Below, piece after piece: positions 51,042 to 60,242 of a DNA stretch of 64,000 nucleotides. The DNA is from Porphyromonas vaginalis (GTDB lineage: Bacteria; Bacteroidota; Bacteroidia; Bacteroidales; Porphyromonadaceae). Below the pieces are notes generated by a model. The model saw only the letters and a list, made by a program, of their open reading frames with translations, was not told the origin of the DNA and made no database searches. Where the stretch lies: NCBI RefSeq assembly GCF_958301595.1, contig NZ_CATQJU010000001.1, positions 992,001 through 1,056,000 on the forward strand. The letters run 5' to 3'. A program made the position numbers and the translations under genes. Every line of letters begins with the position of its first letter. Within the stretch, counting starts at the first letter, position 1.

Positions 51042-54000
51042 ATGAAACGTACTCTTATCGCCCCGCTACTCACGCTCGGGCTACTGCTCTGGGGGCTGCT
51101 GGCTCTTCCCGCCAAGGGGATTGCACAGACTCCAGCAGATGCTGCTACCACAGCACTCAGGCAGTCTCAGGGCTGCTACATCAAGCTCACCACGGCACGC
51201 GCTGTCGGTGAAACCATTGACATGAAGCTCATAGCTGAAAATCCTAAGCTCAAAGACATAACCATCGAGGGTGTCAAGGAGGCCCCCCAGATCGGTAATA
51301 AGAAAGTGAAGTACACACTCTCCAGTCAGACTATCGTACTGAGAGGATCTATCAAGAGCTTTGACTGTGGCAAGAGTCAGATTACTAAGGTCGAGTTAAT
51401 CCAGTGTCCTACGCTCGAGAGCTTCTTCCTCGGAGATAACCAAATTTCCGAGCTAGACTTCACCGCCTGTGTCAAGCTGACGAACTTCAATTGCTACAAC
51501 AATCAGCTTACCGAGCTGGATCTCACTCCCCTCAAGAAGCTCAAATGGTTTAACTGCTACGGCAATAAGCTCACCAAGCTAGACTTAACCTCCTGTCCTG
51601 GAGTCTCAGCCATCCGCTGCCAAGACAACCAGATCTCCGAGATAATTATTCCTCAGGGCTCTCTCCTCTCTGCTATCGACTGCTCTAAGAATCAGCTCAC
51701 CAAGCTAGACATGTCTCACTGCACCAAGCTCAGAACTCTCAATTGCAGTGACAACCTACTCACCGAGCTAGACCTCTCACAGAGTCCTGCACTGGACAAT
51801 CTCGTCTGCTACAATAATAAGATACGAGGCAAAGCGATGACCCTGCTTATCAAGAGTCTCGCTGACCGCTCGCAGAAGAGTACCAAGGGCAAGTTTAAGG
51901 TGCACTTTAACCCTACCCAGCGACCTCAAGATGGCAATGTATGCCTTAAGAGTGACGTCGCTCTTGCGACCAGCAAGAACTGGGTCGTATCCTATGCTGA
52001 TCAAGAGTTAAAAGATCCAGCCTACGAAGGCGAAGAAGCCCCGCTCAATGGCTCCATCACGCTCACTACGAGTCGCCAGATCGGGAGCAAGATAGGACTA
52101 ATCATCGAGGCGCCTGGTGCTGTCCAGATGGCGGGAGTCAAAGAGACACCTGTGCTAGGTAAGTATCAGAACTACACCCTCACCAGCCAGCAGGTCACTA
52201 TACAAGGAGAGATCACCAAGCTACAGTGTAGTAGTAACAACCTCTCGGCACTCCAGCTGACAGACTGCCCCACGCTACGGACGCTTGTCTGTTTCAATAA
52301 TGAAGTCACAGCTCTCGACCTCTCGCATGCTCCTAGCCTTGACTCTTTGATCTGCTACATCAATAAGATTGAGTCGCTAGACTTCTCTCAGACTCCACAA
52401 CTGCAACTCATAGATGTACAGCAAAATCAACTTGCCTCTATAGACTTAGCACCGCTCCAAAAGCTCAAGAAGATCAACTGCGCTAAGAACAAACTCAAAA
52501 CTCTCAACCTTACCACCGCCAAGGCTCTAGAACGTCTAGACTGCTTTGACAATCAGCTCACGCAGCTCGAGCTACCACAGACGGCCACCCTTACCTGGGT
52601 CAACTGTGGAGGCAACCAGCTATCCTCACTAGACGTCTCTGCATGTACGGGACTGCAGACACTCTCTTGCTACAAAAATCAGATACGCAAGCAGGCCATG
52701 ACTCAGCTCGTGCAGGCTCTCCCAGATCGTACAGGTATGGAGCCTGCGGGCATGTTTGGAGTACACTTTGATGAGACCAAGATAGACGAAGATGGCAATA
52801 TATGCCTTCCCAGCGATGTAGCCATAGCTCGGGGCAAGAATTGGCTCGTGCGTGCTGTATCCTCTCAGACAGACTACTCTGGACTAGCTACGGGTGTCAT
52901 CATGATTACCCCCAGTGAGGGCGTTGAGGAGATATCGCTGACCATCCAGGCTGTCGGCGATGTCACCATAGAAGGTGTCATAGAGGAGCCCACTGTCGGG
53001 GAGAAAGCGACCTACACGCTCCTAGACAAAGTTGTCACCATACGAGGTGACATCACCTCTCTCGGATGTAGTAGCTCCAAGCTACAAGAGCTGGACCTCA
53101 TCAGCTGCCCTAATCTGACGCAGCTCTCCTGCTATAGCAACAACCTCGTATACCTCTCCCTCTACAAGTGTCCTAAACTCACCTCACTGAGCTGTCACAC
53201 CAACAAGATAGAGAGACTAGAGCTCGTAGAGTGTTCCAGCCTCAGCTCACTCGACTGCTCTAGTAATCAAATCAAAGGCGAGGCTATGACTCAGCTCATG
53301 AAGAGCCTACCCGACCGCACGGGACTCAAGCAGGGTGAGATGACCCTCTACTTCTCTAGAGACGAGATAGACTTTGATGGCAATGTGTGCTACGATACGG
53401 ACGTAGCTATTGCTAAGGCTAAGAACTGGAAGGTGGGCTTCACTATGTCCAAAGATGAGTACGAGGGCAAGGAGTCGCCCCAAGCCAAGCAAGCCACCAT
53501 CACCCTCACCACCAGTCGCCCCATAGGTCAGAAGATCTCTCTAATGATCAAGGCTGAGGACGACTTCACCATCGAGGGGGTCGATGGAGTACCTTTTGAT
53601 GGCTCCCATATCAAGTACACCCTCACCAGTCAGACCATTACCATACGTGGGCGCATCACACAGCTCGCTTGCTGGGGTAATGATCTCACAGCTATCTCAC
53701 TAGAGAACTGCCAGGATCTGACGATACTAACCTGCTCATCCAATAAATTGACCACCCTAGATCTCTCGCACTGCCCTAAGTTATCACTCCTAGCCTGTGC
53801 TAGGAATCAAATCAAAGGCGAGGCCATGAAAGCTCTCGCTGAGAGTCTCCCTGATAGGAGCAATACACAGCCTGGCATCTGGCAGGTGCATAAGTCTCTA
53901 GATAAGATAGCCGAAGATGGCAACATCTGTCTCAAGAGCGACGTAGCCATTGCGACGCAACGGGGGTGGCGAGTCGTCCTCTCAGAGACCAACGAGGACT

Positions 54001-54494
54001 ACCCTGGAGCTGATCCCAGCGCATCAACCTATACGGTAGACCTCAAGATCGGCACTGGCGGTACAGCCTCTATCACAGGCTACTCAGACCTAAAGGCAGT
54101 CCCCATGGGGACCACGCTTACAGTCGTTGCATCCCCAGATGAGGGATACAAGCTCGCGCAGATACTTGTCAATGAGGTAGACTGCACCGAGAGCAAGAGC
54201 TTTGTCGTCAAGCAAGCAACGATAGTCCAGGTGACCTTCCAGAAGGCAGATCGCATCGAGCGCGTCACAACGCCAGCTCTAGAGATTTACCCCAACCCTG
54301 TCACAGACTATCTACTCGTGCGAGGTGGGGCTAGCGAAGCTACAATACTCCTATACGATACTACGGGAGTGCTCGTCCTGACGGATCAGACCGACTGCCA
54401 AGGCTCCGCCACGCTAGCACTTGGCTCCATCCCTAGCGGGCTGTACATCCTAGTCGTAGGTGACCAGCCTATGTCCGTCCTAGTCGCCAGGTAG
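51042..54494 (+). CDS. Large secreted cysteine-rich LRR protein with T9SS sorting domain
   Basis: 1150 residues. Signal peptide to about 29 (GIAQ). Four long modules start near 44, 336, 616 and 818. Each opens with a beta-type lead-in (ITLTTSRxIGxKI...I.GV...P), then LRRs of the form LxxLxCxxNxLTxLDLSxC, and closes with GEAMxxLxxSLPDRxG...DGNxCxxSDVAIAxxKNW. One InlB B-repeat follows at ~996-1065. A type A T9SS signal ends the protein (YPNPVTDYL, then PSGLYILVVGDQPMSVLVAR). Probably a surface adhesin. Monocistronic, closed by a strong hairpin. Confidence 0.88.
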   Translation: MKRTLIAPLLTLGLLLWGLLALPAKGIAQTPADAATTALRQSQGCYIKLTTARAVGETIDMKLIAENPKLKDITIEGVKEAPQIGNKKVKYTLSSQTIVLRGSIKSFDCGKSQITKVELIQCPTLESFFLGDNQISELDFTACVKLTNFNCYNNQLTELDLTPLKKLKWFNCYGNKLTKLDLTSCPGVSAIRCQDNQISEIIIPQGSLLSAIDCSKNQLTKLDMSHCTKLRTLNCSDNLLTELDLSQSPALDNLVCYNNKIRGKAMTLLIKSLADRSQKSTKGKFKVHFNPTQRPQDGNVCLKSDVALATSKNWVVSYADQELKDPAYEGEEAPLNGSITLTTSRQIGSKIGLIIEAPGAVQMAGVKETPVLGKYQNYTLTSQQVTIQGEITKLQCSSNNLSALQLTDCPTLRTLVCFNNEVTALDLSHAPSLDSLICYINKIESLDFSQTPQLQLIDVQQNQLASIDLAPLQKLKKINCAKNKLKTLNLTTAKALERLDCFDNQLTQLELPQTATLTWVNCGGNQLSSLDVSACTGLQTLSCYKNQIRKQAMTQLVQALPDRTGMEPAGMFGVHFDETKIDEDGNICLPSDVAIARGKNWLVRAVSSQTDYSGLATGVIMITPSEGVEEISLTIQAVGDVTIEGVIEEPTVGEKATYTLLDKVVTIRGDITSLGCSSSKLQELDLISCPNLTQLSCYSNNLVYLSLYKCPKLTSLSCHTNKIERLELVECSSLSSLDCSSNQIKGEAMTQLMKSLPDRTGLKQGEMTLYFSRDEIDFDGNVCYDTDVAIAKAKNWKVGFTMSKDEYEGKESPQAKQATITLTTSRPIGQKISLMIKAEDDFTIEGVDGVPFDGSHIKYTLTSQTITIRGRITQLACWGNDLTAISLENCQDLTILTCSSNKLTTLDLSHCPKLSLLACARNQIKGEAMKALAESLPDRSNTQPGIWQVHKSLDKIAEDGNICLKSDVAIATQRGWRVVLSETNEDYPGADPSASTYTVDLKIGTGGTASITGYSDLKAVPMGTTLTVVASPDEGYKLAQILVNEVDCTESKSFVVKQATIVQVTFQKADRIERVTTPALEIYPNPVTDYLLVRGGASEATILLYDTTGVLVLTDQTDCQGSATLALGSIPSGLYILVVGDQPMSVLVAR

Positions 54495-54524
54495 AGCAAG
54501 GCCAGACCTACGGCCTATCTATAA

Positions 54525-54562
54525 AGAAGGGAGACGCTCCAACGGTGGAGTGTCTCCCTTCT
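54525..54562 (+). terminator. Stem-loop after the LRR gene
   Basis: AGAAGGGAGACGCTCCA (54525-54541) with TGGAGTGTCTCCCTTCT (54546-54562), one mismatch, 4-base loop, 31 bases after the stop. It also faces the 3' end of the tRNA gene. Confidence 0.85.
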
Positions 54563-54587
54563 CATTGTGTATAGCAGTCGTGTTAAG

Positions 54588-54661
54588 TGACTCGGGTGGG
54601 ATTCAAACCCACGACCTTCAGAACCGGAATCTGACGCTCTATTCAGCTAAGCTACCGAGCC
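54588..54661 (-). tRNA. tRNA-Arg (anticodon CCG)
   Basis: 74 bases on the minus strand. Acceptor GGCTCGG pairs with CCGAGTC (one G-T). D arm GCTC...GAGC. Anticodon stem TCAGA/TCTGA with loop TTCCGGT, giving anticodon CCG (reads CGG). T arm GTGGG-TTTGAAT-CCCAC. Discriminator A; CCA is not encoded. Confidence 0.96.
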
Positions 54662-54675
54662 TCGTCTTATCGCCA

Positions 54676-54683
54676 CAAAGGTA
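54676..54683 (-). promoter_or_regulatory. -7 box of tRNA-Arg
   Basis: TACCTTTG on the minus strand, 14 bases upstream of the mature 5' end. Confidence 0.6.
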
Positions 54684-54801
54684 CGGAAAAAAGAGATTGG
54701 CTGTTAGCCTTTAGCCTTTGGCTGTTAGCTGTTGGCTAGAGGCACTAGGGCACTAGCACTCCGGTCGCTCTGATGGCTCCGATCGCTCCGACAGCTCCTA
54801 T

Positions 54802-55084
54802 CAGGACTGGTGCATTACAATAATTTAGGTCTGACTACATATCAAAGCGGAGCTGTGTCAGGGAAAAGTGATTTCCACGTGGATATTTCGAAATCCCCAC
54901 GTGGAGAATAAAAAATTCCTCCGAGGAATGAAATGAAACTTCGGAGGAATGAAATGAAACTTCGGAAGAAATGAATCACGCCCACGTGGAAAATAAAAAA
55001 CATCCACGTGGAGATTTGAGATTTTCCACGTGGATGTTCGAGAAAGGAGGAAATCGGACGAATTTCCCCGTAAAGATATGTAAA
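54802..55084 (+). repeat. CCACGTGG element, copy 4
   Basis: CCACGTGG starts at 54875, 54897, 54982, 55004 and 55026 (22, 85, 22, 22). Same left arm (TACAATAATTTAG, CTGACTACATATC) and right end (CGTAAAGATATGTAAA). Flanked by GGCTGTTAGCC and CTCCGATCGCTCCG words on the left and TTAGAGGTTAGAAG words on the right, which fill the gap up to the pgpH promoter. Confidence 0.9.
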
Positions 55085-55199
55085 TAGAGATTAGAGGTTA
55101 GAAGTTAGAGATTAGAAGCTAGATGTCCGATTCATTCCGATAGCTCTGATTCACTCTAACCTCTAATTTCTAACCTCTAACCTCTAACCTCTAATTTAG

Positions 55200-55207
55200 T
55201 ACCTTTG
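55200..55207 (+). promoter_or_regulatory. -7 box of pgpH
   Basis: TACCTTTG, 54 bases before the ATG at 55262. Confidence 0.6.
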
Positions 55208-55261
55208 CGGTAGAGATTGTCGCGAGGGGTAGTAGCTTCCTCCACATTAGCACACAAGACT

Positions 55262-57313
55262 ATGACACAGTTCAAGACGACACACCTATATGCCCTGCTG
55301 ACCTTTATCCTTCTGGCATTGGTTATCACCCTGCTCTCGCCACATGATGAGGAGACCTTTCAGTACCAAGTGGTGGAGGGTAAGCCGTGGGTGGGTGAGG
55401 AGCTACTGGTGGCGCCTTTTACCTTCCCGATCTACAAGTCGGACGAGATGATACAGCGGGAGCGTGACAGCGTGCGCCAGACGATCTTGCCTTACTATCA
55501 GATTGACACGATCACGGGTAGTAAGATGCTACGCAAGTGGGATGAGGACTGGAGCAGCAAGTGGAGCCGTGAGGTGACGGACGATGCCTATTACTTCTAC
55601 ATCCGTGACTACCTCAGGGATCTCTATCGCAATGGAATCATAGAGGAGGAGATAGCCTCTAAGCTAAGGCAGGAGGACGTGCTGGAGGTTAAGCTACTAA
55701 GCGCCGATCAGGTGAGCCGTCTGACGCCTGCGACGCTCTTCTCAACGCCTATGGAGGCGTACCAGCAAGCTACTGAGAGACTACCTCAGGGGATGAGTAA
55801 GTCTATCGTCCGCAAGTTTGACCCCAGCAAGTATATCGAGGTCAATGTCTATCCTAACGAGGCTAAGACGCAACAGGTGATCGACGATGAACTGCGCAAT
55901 CTCTCTAAGTCTATGGGAGTGGTCCAAAAGGGCGAGCGCATCATCGGTAAGGGCGAGATCGTGAGCCCTCATCAGTACGACATCCTACAGTCACTGCGTC
56001 GTGTCACGGAGGAGCAGCGAGAGGGCACCCTGCGGCAGGTGCTGCCGATGAGTGTGGGGACTTTTTTGATTATAACCTCGCTACTGCTGGGGCTGTGGTT
56101 CTTCCTCTTCTACTACCGACCGCAGATTGTCAAGGAGTACAAGAACACGCTCTTCCTCTCGCTACTGATCTTGATCTATGCGATCTTGACGATCATCTTT
56201 GCCCGCAATGAGCTGGGAGCGTGGGTCTATGCGATCCCGTTTGTGTCGGTAGCGATACTGGTGCGTACCTTCTTTGAGTCTCGTACGGCGATCTACGTCT
56301 TTCTCATCACGGTGCTGATCTGTGCGCTCTATGTCTCATTTCCGCTGGAGTTTGTCATCATACAGTTTGTCGCTGGTCTGGTGGCGGTCTTTAGCCTTCG
56401 ATCTCTCTCCTCACGAGCGCAGATCATCCGTGCTACCTTCCTGATCTTCGTAATATACAATGTGATGACCTGTAGCTACTCGCTGATGACAGGGGGCACG
56501 CTGGGCAGCAATGACCTGAGCAATCTGCTATACTTCTCCTTTAACCTGATCTTCAACATGTTTAGCTACCTGCTCATCTACCTCATCGAGAGGACCTTCG
56601 GCTATGTGTCGAACATAACGCTTGTAGAGCTCAGTGACGTAAATCGTCCGCTACCACGGCAGCTCTCGGAGCAGGCTCCTGGTACCTTCCAGCACTCGAT
56701 GCAGGTGGCACTCCTAGCGAGCGATGCGGCTACCGCTATCGGTGCAGATGCTCGCCTCGTACGTGCTGGCGCGCTATACCACGATATAGGCAAGATGCGC
56801 AATGCAGCATACTTTACGGAGAATCAGGGCGCGATCAATCCGCACAACCAGCTCTCTCCCACAGAGAGTGCGGAGGTCATCATCAAGCATGTGACCGATG
56901 GACTGGCTATGGCGCAAAAGCACAATCTCCCGCAGGCGATACAAGACTTTATCCGTATGCACCATGGACGAGGCATAACGAAGTACTTCTACAACCAGTA
57001 TTGCAACGAGCATCCCGACGAAACGGTCGATGTGGATAAGTTTACCTATCCAGGACCCAATCCGAATACTAAGGAAACGGGTATCCTGATGATGGCGGAC
57101 GCTATCGAGGCGAGCAGTCGCAGCCTCAAGGATCTCAGCAAGGAGACCCTCATAGCACATGTCAATAAGATCATTGACTCAATCGTCGCTGATGGACTGC
57201 TCAACGATACACCGCTGACCTTTAGGGATATCCAAACGATCAAGGATGTCTTTGCTGAGAAGCTCGCCACCATCTACCACTCACGTATTGCTTACCCAGA
57301 GCTCAAGCGATGA
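55262..57313 (+). CDS. pgpH: 7TM-HD family phosphohydrolase (PgpH-type c-di-AMP phosphodiesterase)
   Basis: 683 residues. One N-terminal membrane helix, a ~230-residue extracytoplasmic 7TMR-HDED domain, seven membrane helices (~270-460), then an HD domain with ALYHDIGKM (His507-Asp508) and MHHGRG. PgpH proteins hydrolyse c-di-AMP to pApA. The matching synthase cdaA is in the same window and an NrnA-like enzyme could finish the breakdown. The ATG at 55262 is chosen since residues from an upstream start (55217) are not membrane-like. Overlaps aroK by 4 bases. Confidence 0.92.
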   Translation: MTQFKTTHLYALLTFILLALVITLLSPHDEETFQYQVVEGKPWVGEELLVAPFTFPIYKSDEMIQRERDSVRQTILPYYQIDTITGSKMLRKWDEDWSSKWSREVTDDAYYFYIRDYLRDLYRNGIIEEEIASKLRQEDVLEVKLLSADQVSRLTPATLFSTPMEAYQQATERLPQGMSKSIVRKFDPSKYIEVNVYPNEAKTQQVIDDELRNLSKSMGVVQKGERIIGKGEIVSPHQYDILQSLRRVTEEQREGTLRQVLPMSVGTFLIITSLLLGLWFFLFYYRPQIVKEYKNTLFLSLLILIYAILTIIFARNELGAWVYAIPFVSVAILVRTFFESRTAIYVFLITVLICALYVSFPLEFVIIQFVAGLVAVFSLRSLSSRAQIIRATFLIFVIYNVMTCSYSLMTGGTLGSNDLSNLLYFSFNLIFNMFSYLLIYLIERTFGYVSNITLVELSDVNRPLPRQLSEQAPGTFQHSMQVALLASDAATAIGADARLVRAGALYHDIGKMRNAAYFTENQGAINPHNQLSPTESAEVIIKHVTDGLAMAQKHNLPQAIQDFIRMHHGRGITKYFYNQYCNEHPDETVDVDKFTYPGPNPNTKETGILMMADAIEASSRSLKDLSKETLIAHVNKIIDSIVADGLLNDTPLTFRDIQTIKDVFAEKLATIYHSRIAYPELKR

Positions 57314-57846
57314 CCCTCTACCTAGTAGGCTATATGAGTGCTGGCAAAAGCACCGTGGGGCGAGCTCTGGCGGAGTTGCTCGGCTATGAATTCGTAGATA
57401 CGGACATCTACATCGAGAGTCGCTTCCGTCAGCGGGTGTCTGACCTCTTCCGGCTACATGGCGAGGAGTACTTTCGCCAGAAGGAGCGGATGATCCTAGA
57501 GGAGATCGCCGGACTCCCCGATGCGGTCATCGCCACGGGCGGGGGGCTGCCCATCTACCATGACAATATGGACCTCCTCCTAGAGAGTGGCACCGTGCTG
57601 TACCTACGTTATAGCAGTGAGGAGCTAGCTCAGCGCTTGGAGCTGACGAAGCGTACCCGCCCCTCCGTGGCGCACCTCACGGGAGAGGCGCTACGGCAAC
57701 ATGTCGAGGAAGCGATGCGTCTCCGTGAGCCGATCTACAGCCGTGCGCATCAGATCATCGACATGGAGGCTCTCGCCACTCGCGGCATCTCCTCAGAGGC
57801 GAAGATAGCACACTGGATCGCTCAGCAACTGCCCCCTGCCGAGTGA
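57310..57846 (+). CDS. aroK: Shikimate kinase
   Basis: 178 residues. P-loop kinase phosphorylating shikimate for aromatic amino acid synthesis. Seen: Walker A GYMSAGKST (7-15), FVDTDIYIESR (shikimate-binding Asp), FRQKERMILEEI, ATGGGLPIY and TKRTRPSV lid. Starts within pgpH (ATGA overlap), so co-translated with it. Confidence 0.95.
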   Translation: MTLYLVGYMSAGKSTVGRALAELLGYEFVDTDIYIESRFRQRVSDLFRLHGEEYFRQKERMILEEIAGLPDAVIATGGGLPIYHDNMDLLLESGTVLYLRYSSEELAQRLELTKRTRPSVAHLTGEALRQHVEEAMRLREPIYSRAHQIIDMEALATRGISSEAKIAHWIAQQLPPAE

Positions 57847-57867
57847 AGCTTACTTTCTAGACAAGTG

Positions 57868-57991
57868 GAGACTGTCGCAAAAAGGCGAATCGCGGTGTTG
57901 CTTTCGGAATTCGGCTTCGGTTACATACGGAGGTGTGCTCCCTTCAGACCTCACCCTCAGCGCCTTGCGCTTCATCCTTTCTGCAAAGTCT
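57868..57991. mobile_element. MITE-like element, truncated copy
   Basis: Matches 38102-38225 along its length (GAGACTGT-GCA-AAAGGCGAATCGC, CTTCAGACCTCACCCTCAGC, CTTTCTGCAAAGTCT) but lacks the internal hairpin and right terminal repeat. The gap 57847-58273 otherwise holds only the promoter region of the barrel gene. Confidence 0.7.
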
Positions 57992-58103
57992 CATAAATGA
58001 GTTCATCGACCTCGCTATGGAGAAAGTTGCCCTCCCCCCCAGACACGGAGCTATTGGGGATATTTCTAGACAGGGCGATTAATAGTCGGTCCTATTCGGT
58101 AAG

Positions 58104-58259
58104 CGTTTCAGTCGTTTCGGTCATCTCAATGTGCGTTTCGGTAGGTAAAGGGTTGTAGGGGCATTTTTGGTTCTCTACCTTTGCCCCAGAGTTCGTTGAT
58201 CTATTGCGATCGGATAGGTCTACAGGACTCGAAACAGAAACGTATAAGTCTAACGAAAC
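58104..58259 (+). promoter_or_regulatory. Promoter and flanking GTTTC/GAAAC boxes of the barrel gene
   Basis: TTG at 58153-58155 and TACCTTTG at 58176-58183 (20-base spacer) form a good promoter. Upstream, CGTTTC occurs at 58104, 58113 and 58134; downstream in the leader, the inverse GAAAC occurs at 58231, 58237 and 58255. The paired arrangement could be operator sites. The promoter also rules out the in-frame start at 58181. Confidence 0.5.
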
Positions 58260-58273
58260 AAACAGAAGAAAGT

Positions 58274-58978
58274 ATGAAACGCAACATCATCGCTATCGTA
58301 GCAACCGCCCTCATGGGTATGACGGCTGTCTCAGCTGTCGCACAGACCACATCACTCAACTATGGTGTCAAGGCTGGTGTCAACTGCTCTAGTATGATCC
58401 TGAGTGATGACTTTAACGTTCTCAAGACAGAGGTTAAGCCTGGAGCTGACTTCGGCGGGTTTATGAGGATTAATCTACACGAGAACTTCGCTATCCAGCC
58501 TGAGCTAGAGTTTTACTACCGTGGCACAGGTATCAAGGCTGAGGCAGGTCCTGTCTCACTAGAGAATAAGATCAACCAGTGGGGTATGCAGATTCCGGTG
58601 TACGCTTTGGGTAAGGTAGAGCTAGGCAAAGGCCAGTTTTACGGAGGTGTAGGCCCTTACGTCGGTGTAGGCTTCTCTGCCAAGACTGATGAGATCGAGT
58701 TTGGTCCATTTAAGAAGGATCCGATAGATCTGTATGAGCAGCACAACGACAAGTCAGCACTCCAGAGATGGGACGTAGGTGTCGCTTGTCAGCTGGGCTA
58801 TGAGTTTGCCAATGGTATCCAGATCAACGCTGGCTACAAGTATGGCTTCATCAATCAGGTAGACGATCTCAAGTCGACAGTCAACGATGTCGCCTCTCGC
58901 TTTGGCACCTCTCTCAAGGATGACGCTTACAAGGCTAATGCTAGCGTCTTTACGGTAGGTGTGGGCTATCGCTTCTAG
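58274..58978 (+). CDS. Small outer-membrane beta-barrel protein (porin-like)
   Basis: 234 residues. Signal peptide to about 24 (VSAVAQ). The mature chain follows the OMP_b-brl_2 pattern: LNYGVKAGVNCSSMIL, FGGFMRINLHENFAIQPELEFYYRG, GGVGPYVGVGFSAK, VACQLGYEFANGIQINAGYKYGF, and the terminal strand ASVFTVGVGYRF ending in Phe for BamA recognition. Likely an 8- to 10-strand barrel. Monocistronic with its own promoter and terminator. Confidence 0.85.
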   Translation: MKRNIIAIVATALMGMTAVSAVAQTTSLNYGVKAGVNCSSMILSDDFNVLKTEVKPGADFGGFMRINLHENFAIQPELEFYYRGTGIKAEAGPVSLENKINQWGMQIPVYALGKVELGKGQFYGGVGPYVGVGFSAKTDEIEFGPFKKDPIDLYEQHNDKSALQRWDVGVACQLGYEFANGIQINAGYKYGFINQVDDLKSTVNDVASRFGTSLKDDAYKANASVFTVGVGYRF

Positions 58979-58986
58979 TGTCAAGT

Positions 58987-59052
58987 AAGAAATAGGGACC
59001 CTATCTCCGTCGCCCTAAGAGGGGAGGGGGATGTAGGGTTCCGCTATTTCTT
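58987..59052 (+). terminator. Stem-loop after the barrel gene
   Basis: AAGAAATAG (58987-58995) with CTATTTCTT (59044-59052), and ACCCTA (58998-59003) with TAGGGT (59034-59039), around a CG-rich loop. Confidence 0.65.
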
Positions 59053-59114
59053 GCTACCTTAGCACGAGCATACTGATAGTGGCAGAGCCGCCACGTAGAG
59101 TAGACAAGAGGTAT

Positions 59115-60242
59115 ATGACGAGACGCATCATAACGGGTCGCCTGAGACGGCGACAAGGCAAGGGCTTCATACTGCTCAGCAATGAGCGCAAGAGCGTGCT
59201 ACTGGCTACGCTGATCATCAGCTTCTTGCTGGCATTTGTGATGCTGTCGTCATCGATCTACTACTACAGCTTGCTGGATACGAACCGAAAGATTGACCTA
59301 GGAGCGATCCTATCGCTAAATTCGCTAGCCTCGCTACTGGTCAATATGGTTTTCTTCTATCTCTTGCTCAGCATCCAGTCCTGGGCGATCAATAGATACG
59401 AGATACGTCAGTATCAGCTCTGGCTGATCTTGCTGGGACTACTCGTGGGGGTGATCTTCATCTCGCCTTACTTGTCTCGACTACAGCGCTGGTGGTTTAG
59501 AGATCTCTTTAGCTATCATGCCTATGCTGCGATGCAGTATGTCAAGGACTTGGTGATCCTCGTGGTGACCTTCCTCTTTACTATGACCATCTATCTGATG
59601 AAGCAAAATCACCTGGCAGTGGTCGGTATGCAGGAGCTAGACTTTGAGAATCTGCAAAACAGGTATACGGCACTGAAGAACCAGACGGACCCGCACTTCC
59701 TCTTTAACTGCCTCAACACGCTCAACGGGCTGATAGGTCGCGATGATGAGCGTGCTAGAGCCTATGTGCAGGAGCTGGCGACCGTCTTTCGGCACACGAT
59801 GCGCGACAAGGTGGTGGTGCGTCTCTCGGAGGAGCTAGAGTTTGTCCACTCGTATCTCTACCTGATGTGTATCCGCTACTTCGACGGGCTGCGTGTGGAG
59901 TGGAATGTGGATAAGCAGTATCTAGACTACTATGTCATCCCATCGGGACTACAGATCTTGGTGGAGAATGCGATCAAGCACAATATAGCTAGTGCCAAGG
60001 TGCCGCTGACTATCTACATCACTACCAGAGAGGGAAAGATCGTGGTGGACAATAAGATCCAGCTGCGAGAGGATAGCAAGTCGGGTAGCACGGGCGTAGG
60101 TCTAGACAACCTGATGGAGCAGTATCGCTTGCTCTTTGGCAAGGATATAGATATTGTCTCTAAGGATGGACACTTTACGGTCTCCCTGCCCCTGATCCGA
60201 AGCTTAGAAGAAGTCGAACCCAAAGCCAAATCACTGATATGA
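59115..60242 (+). CDS. LytS/YehU-type sensor histidine kinase
   Basis: 375 residues. Four membrane helices (~30-165), a short coiled segment, then a His_kinase domain (PF06580 type) with QTDPHFLFNCLNTLNGL (phospho-acceptor His194), and an HATPase region (LQILVENAIKHN, GVGLDNLMEQYRLLFG). The ATG at 59115 has an AAGAGG Shine-Dalgarno-like site; the GTG at 59079 is a weaker option. Overlaps the response regulator by 4 bases. Confidence 0.9.
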   Translation: MTRRIITGRLRRRQGKGFILLSNERKSVLLATLIISFLLAFVMLSSSIYYYSLLDTNRKIDLGAILSLNSLASLLVNMVFFYLLLSIQSWAINRYEIRQYQLWLILLGLLVGVIFISPYLSRLQRWWFRDLFSYHAYAAMQYVKDLVILVVTFLFTMTIYLMKQNHLAVVGMQELDFENLQNRYTALKNQTDPHFLFNCLNTLNGLIGRDDERARAYVQELATVFRHTMRDKVVVRLSEELEFVHSYLYLMCIRYFDGLRVEWNVDKQYLDYYVIPSGLQILVENAIKHNIASAKVPLTIYITTREGKIVVDNKIQLREDSKSGSTGVGLDNLMEQYRLLFGKDIDIVSKDGHFTVSLPLIRSLEEVEPKAKSLI

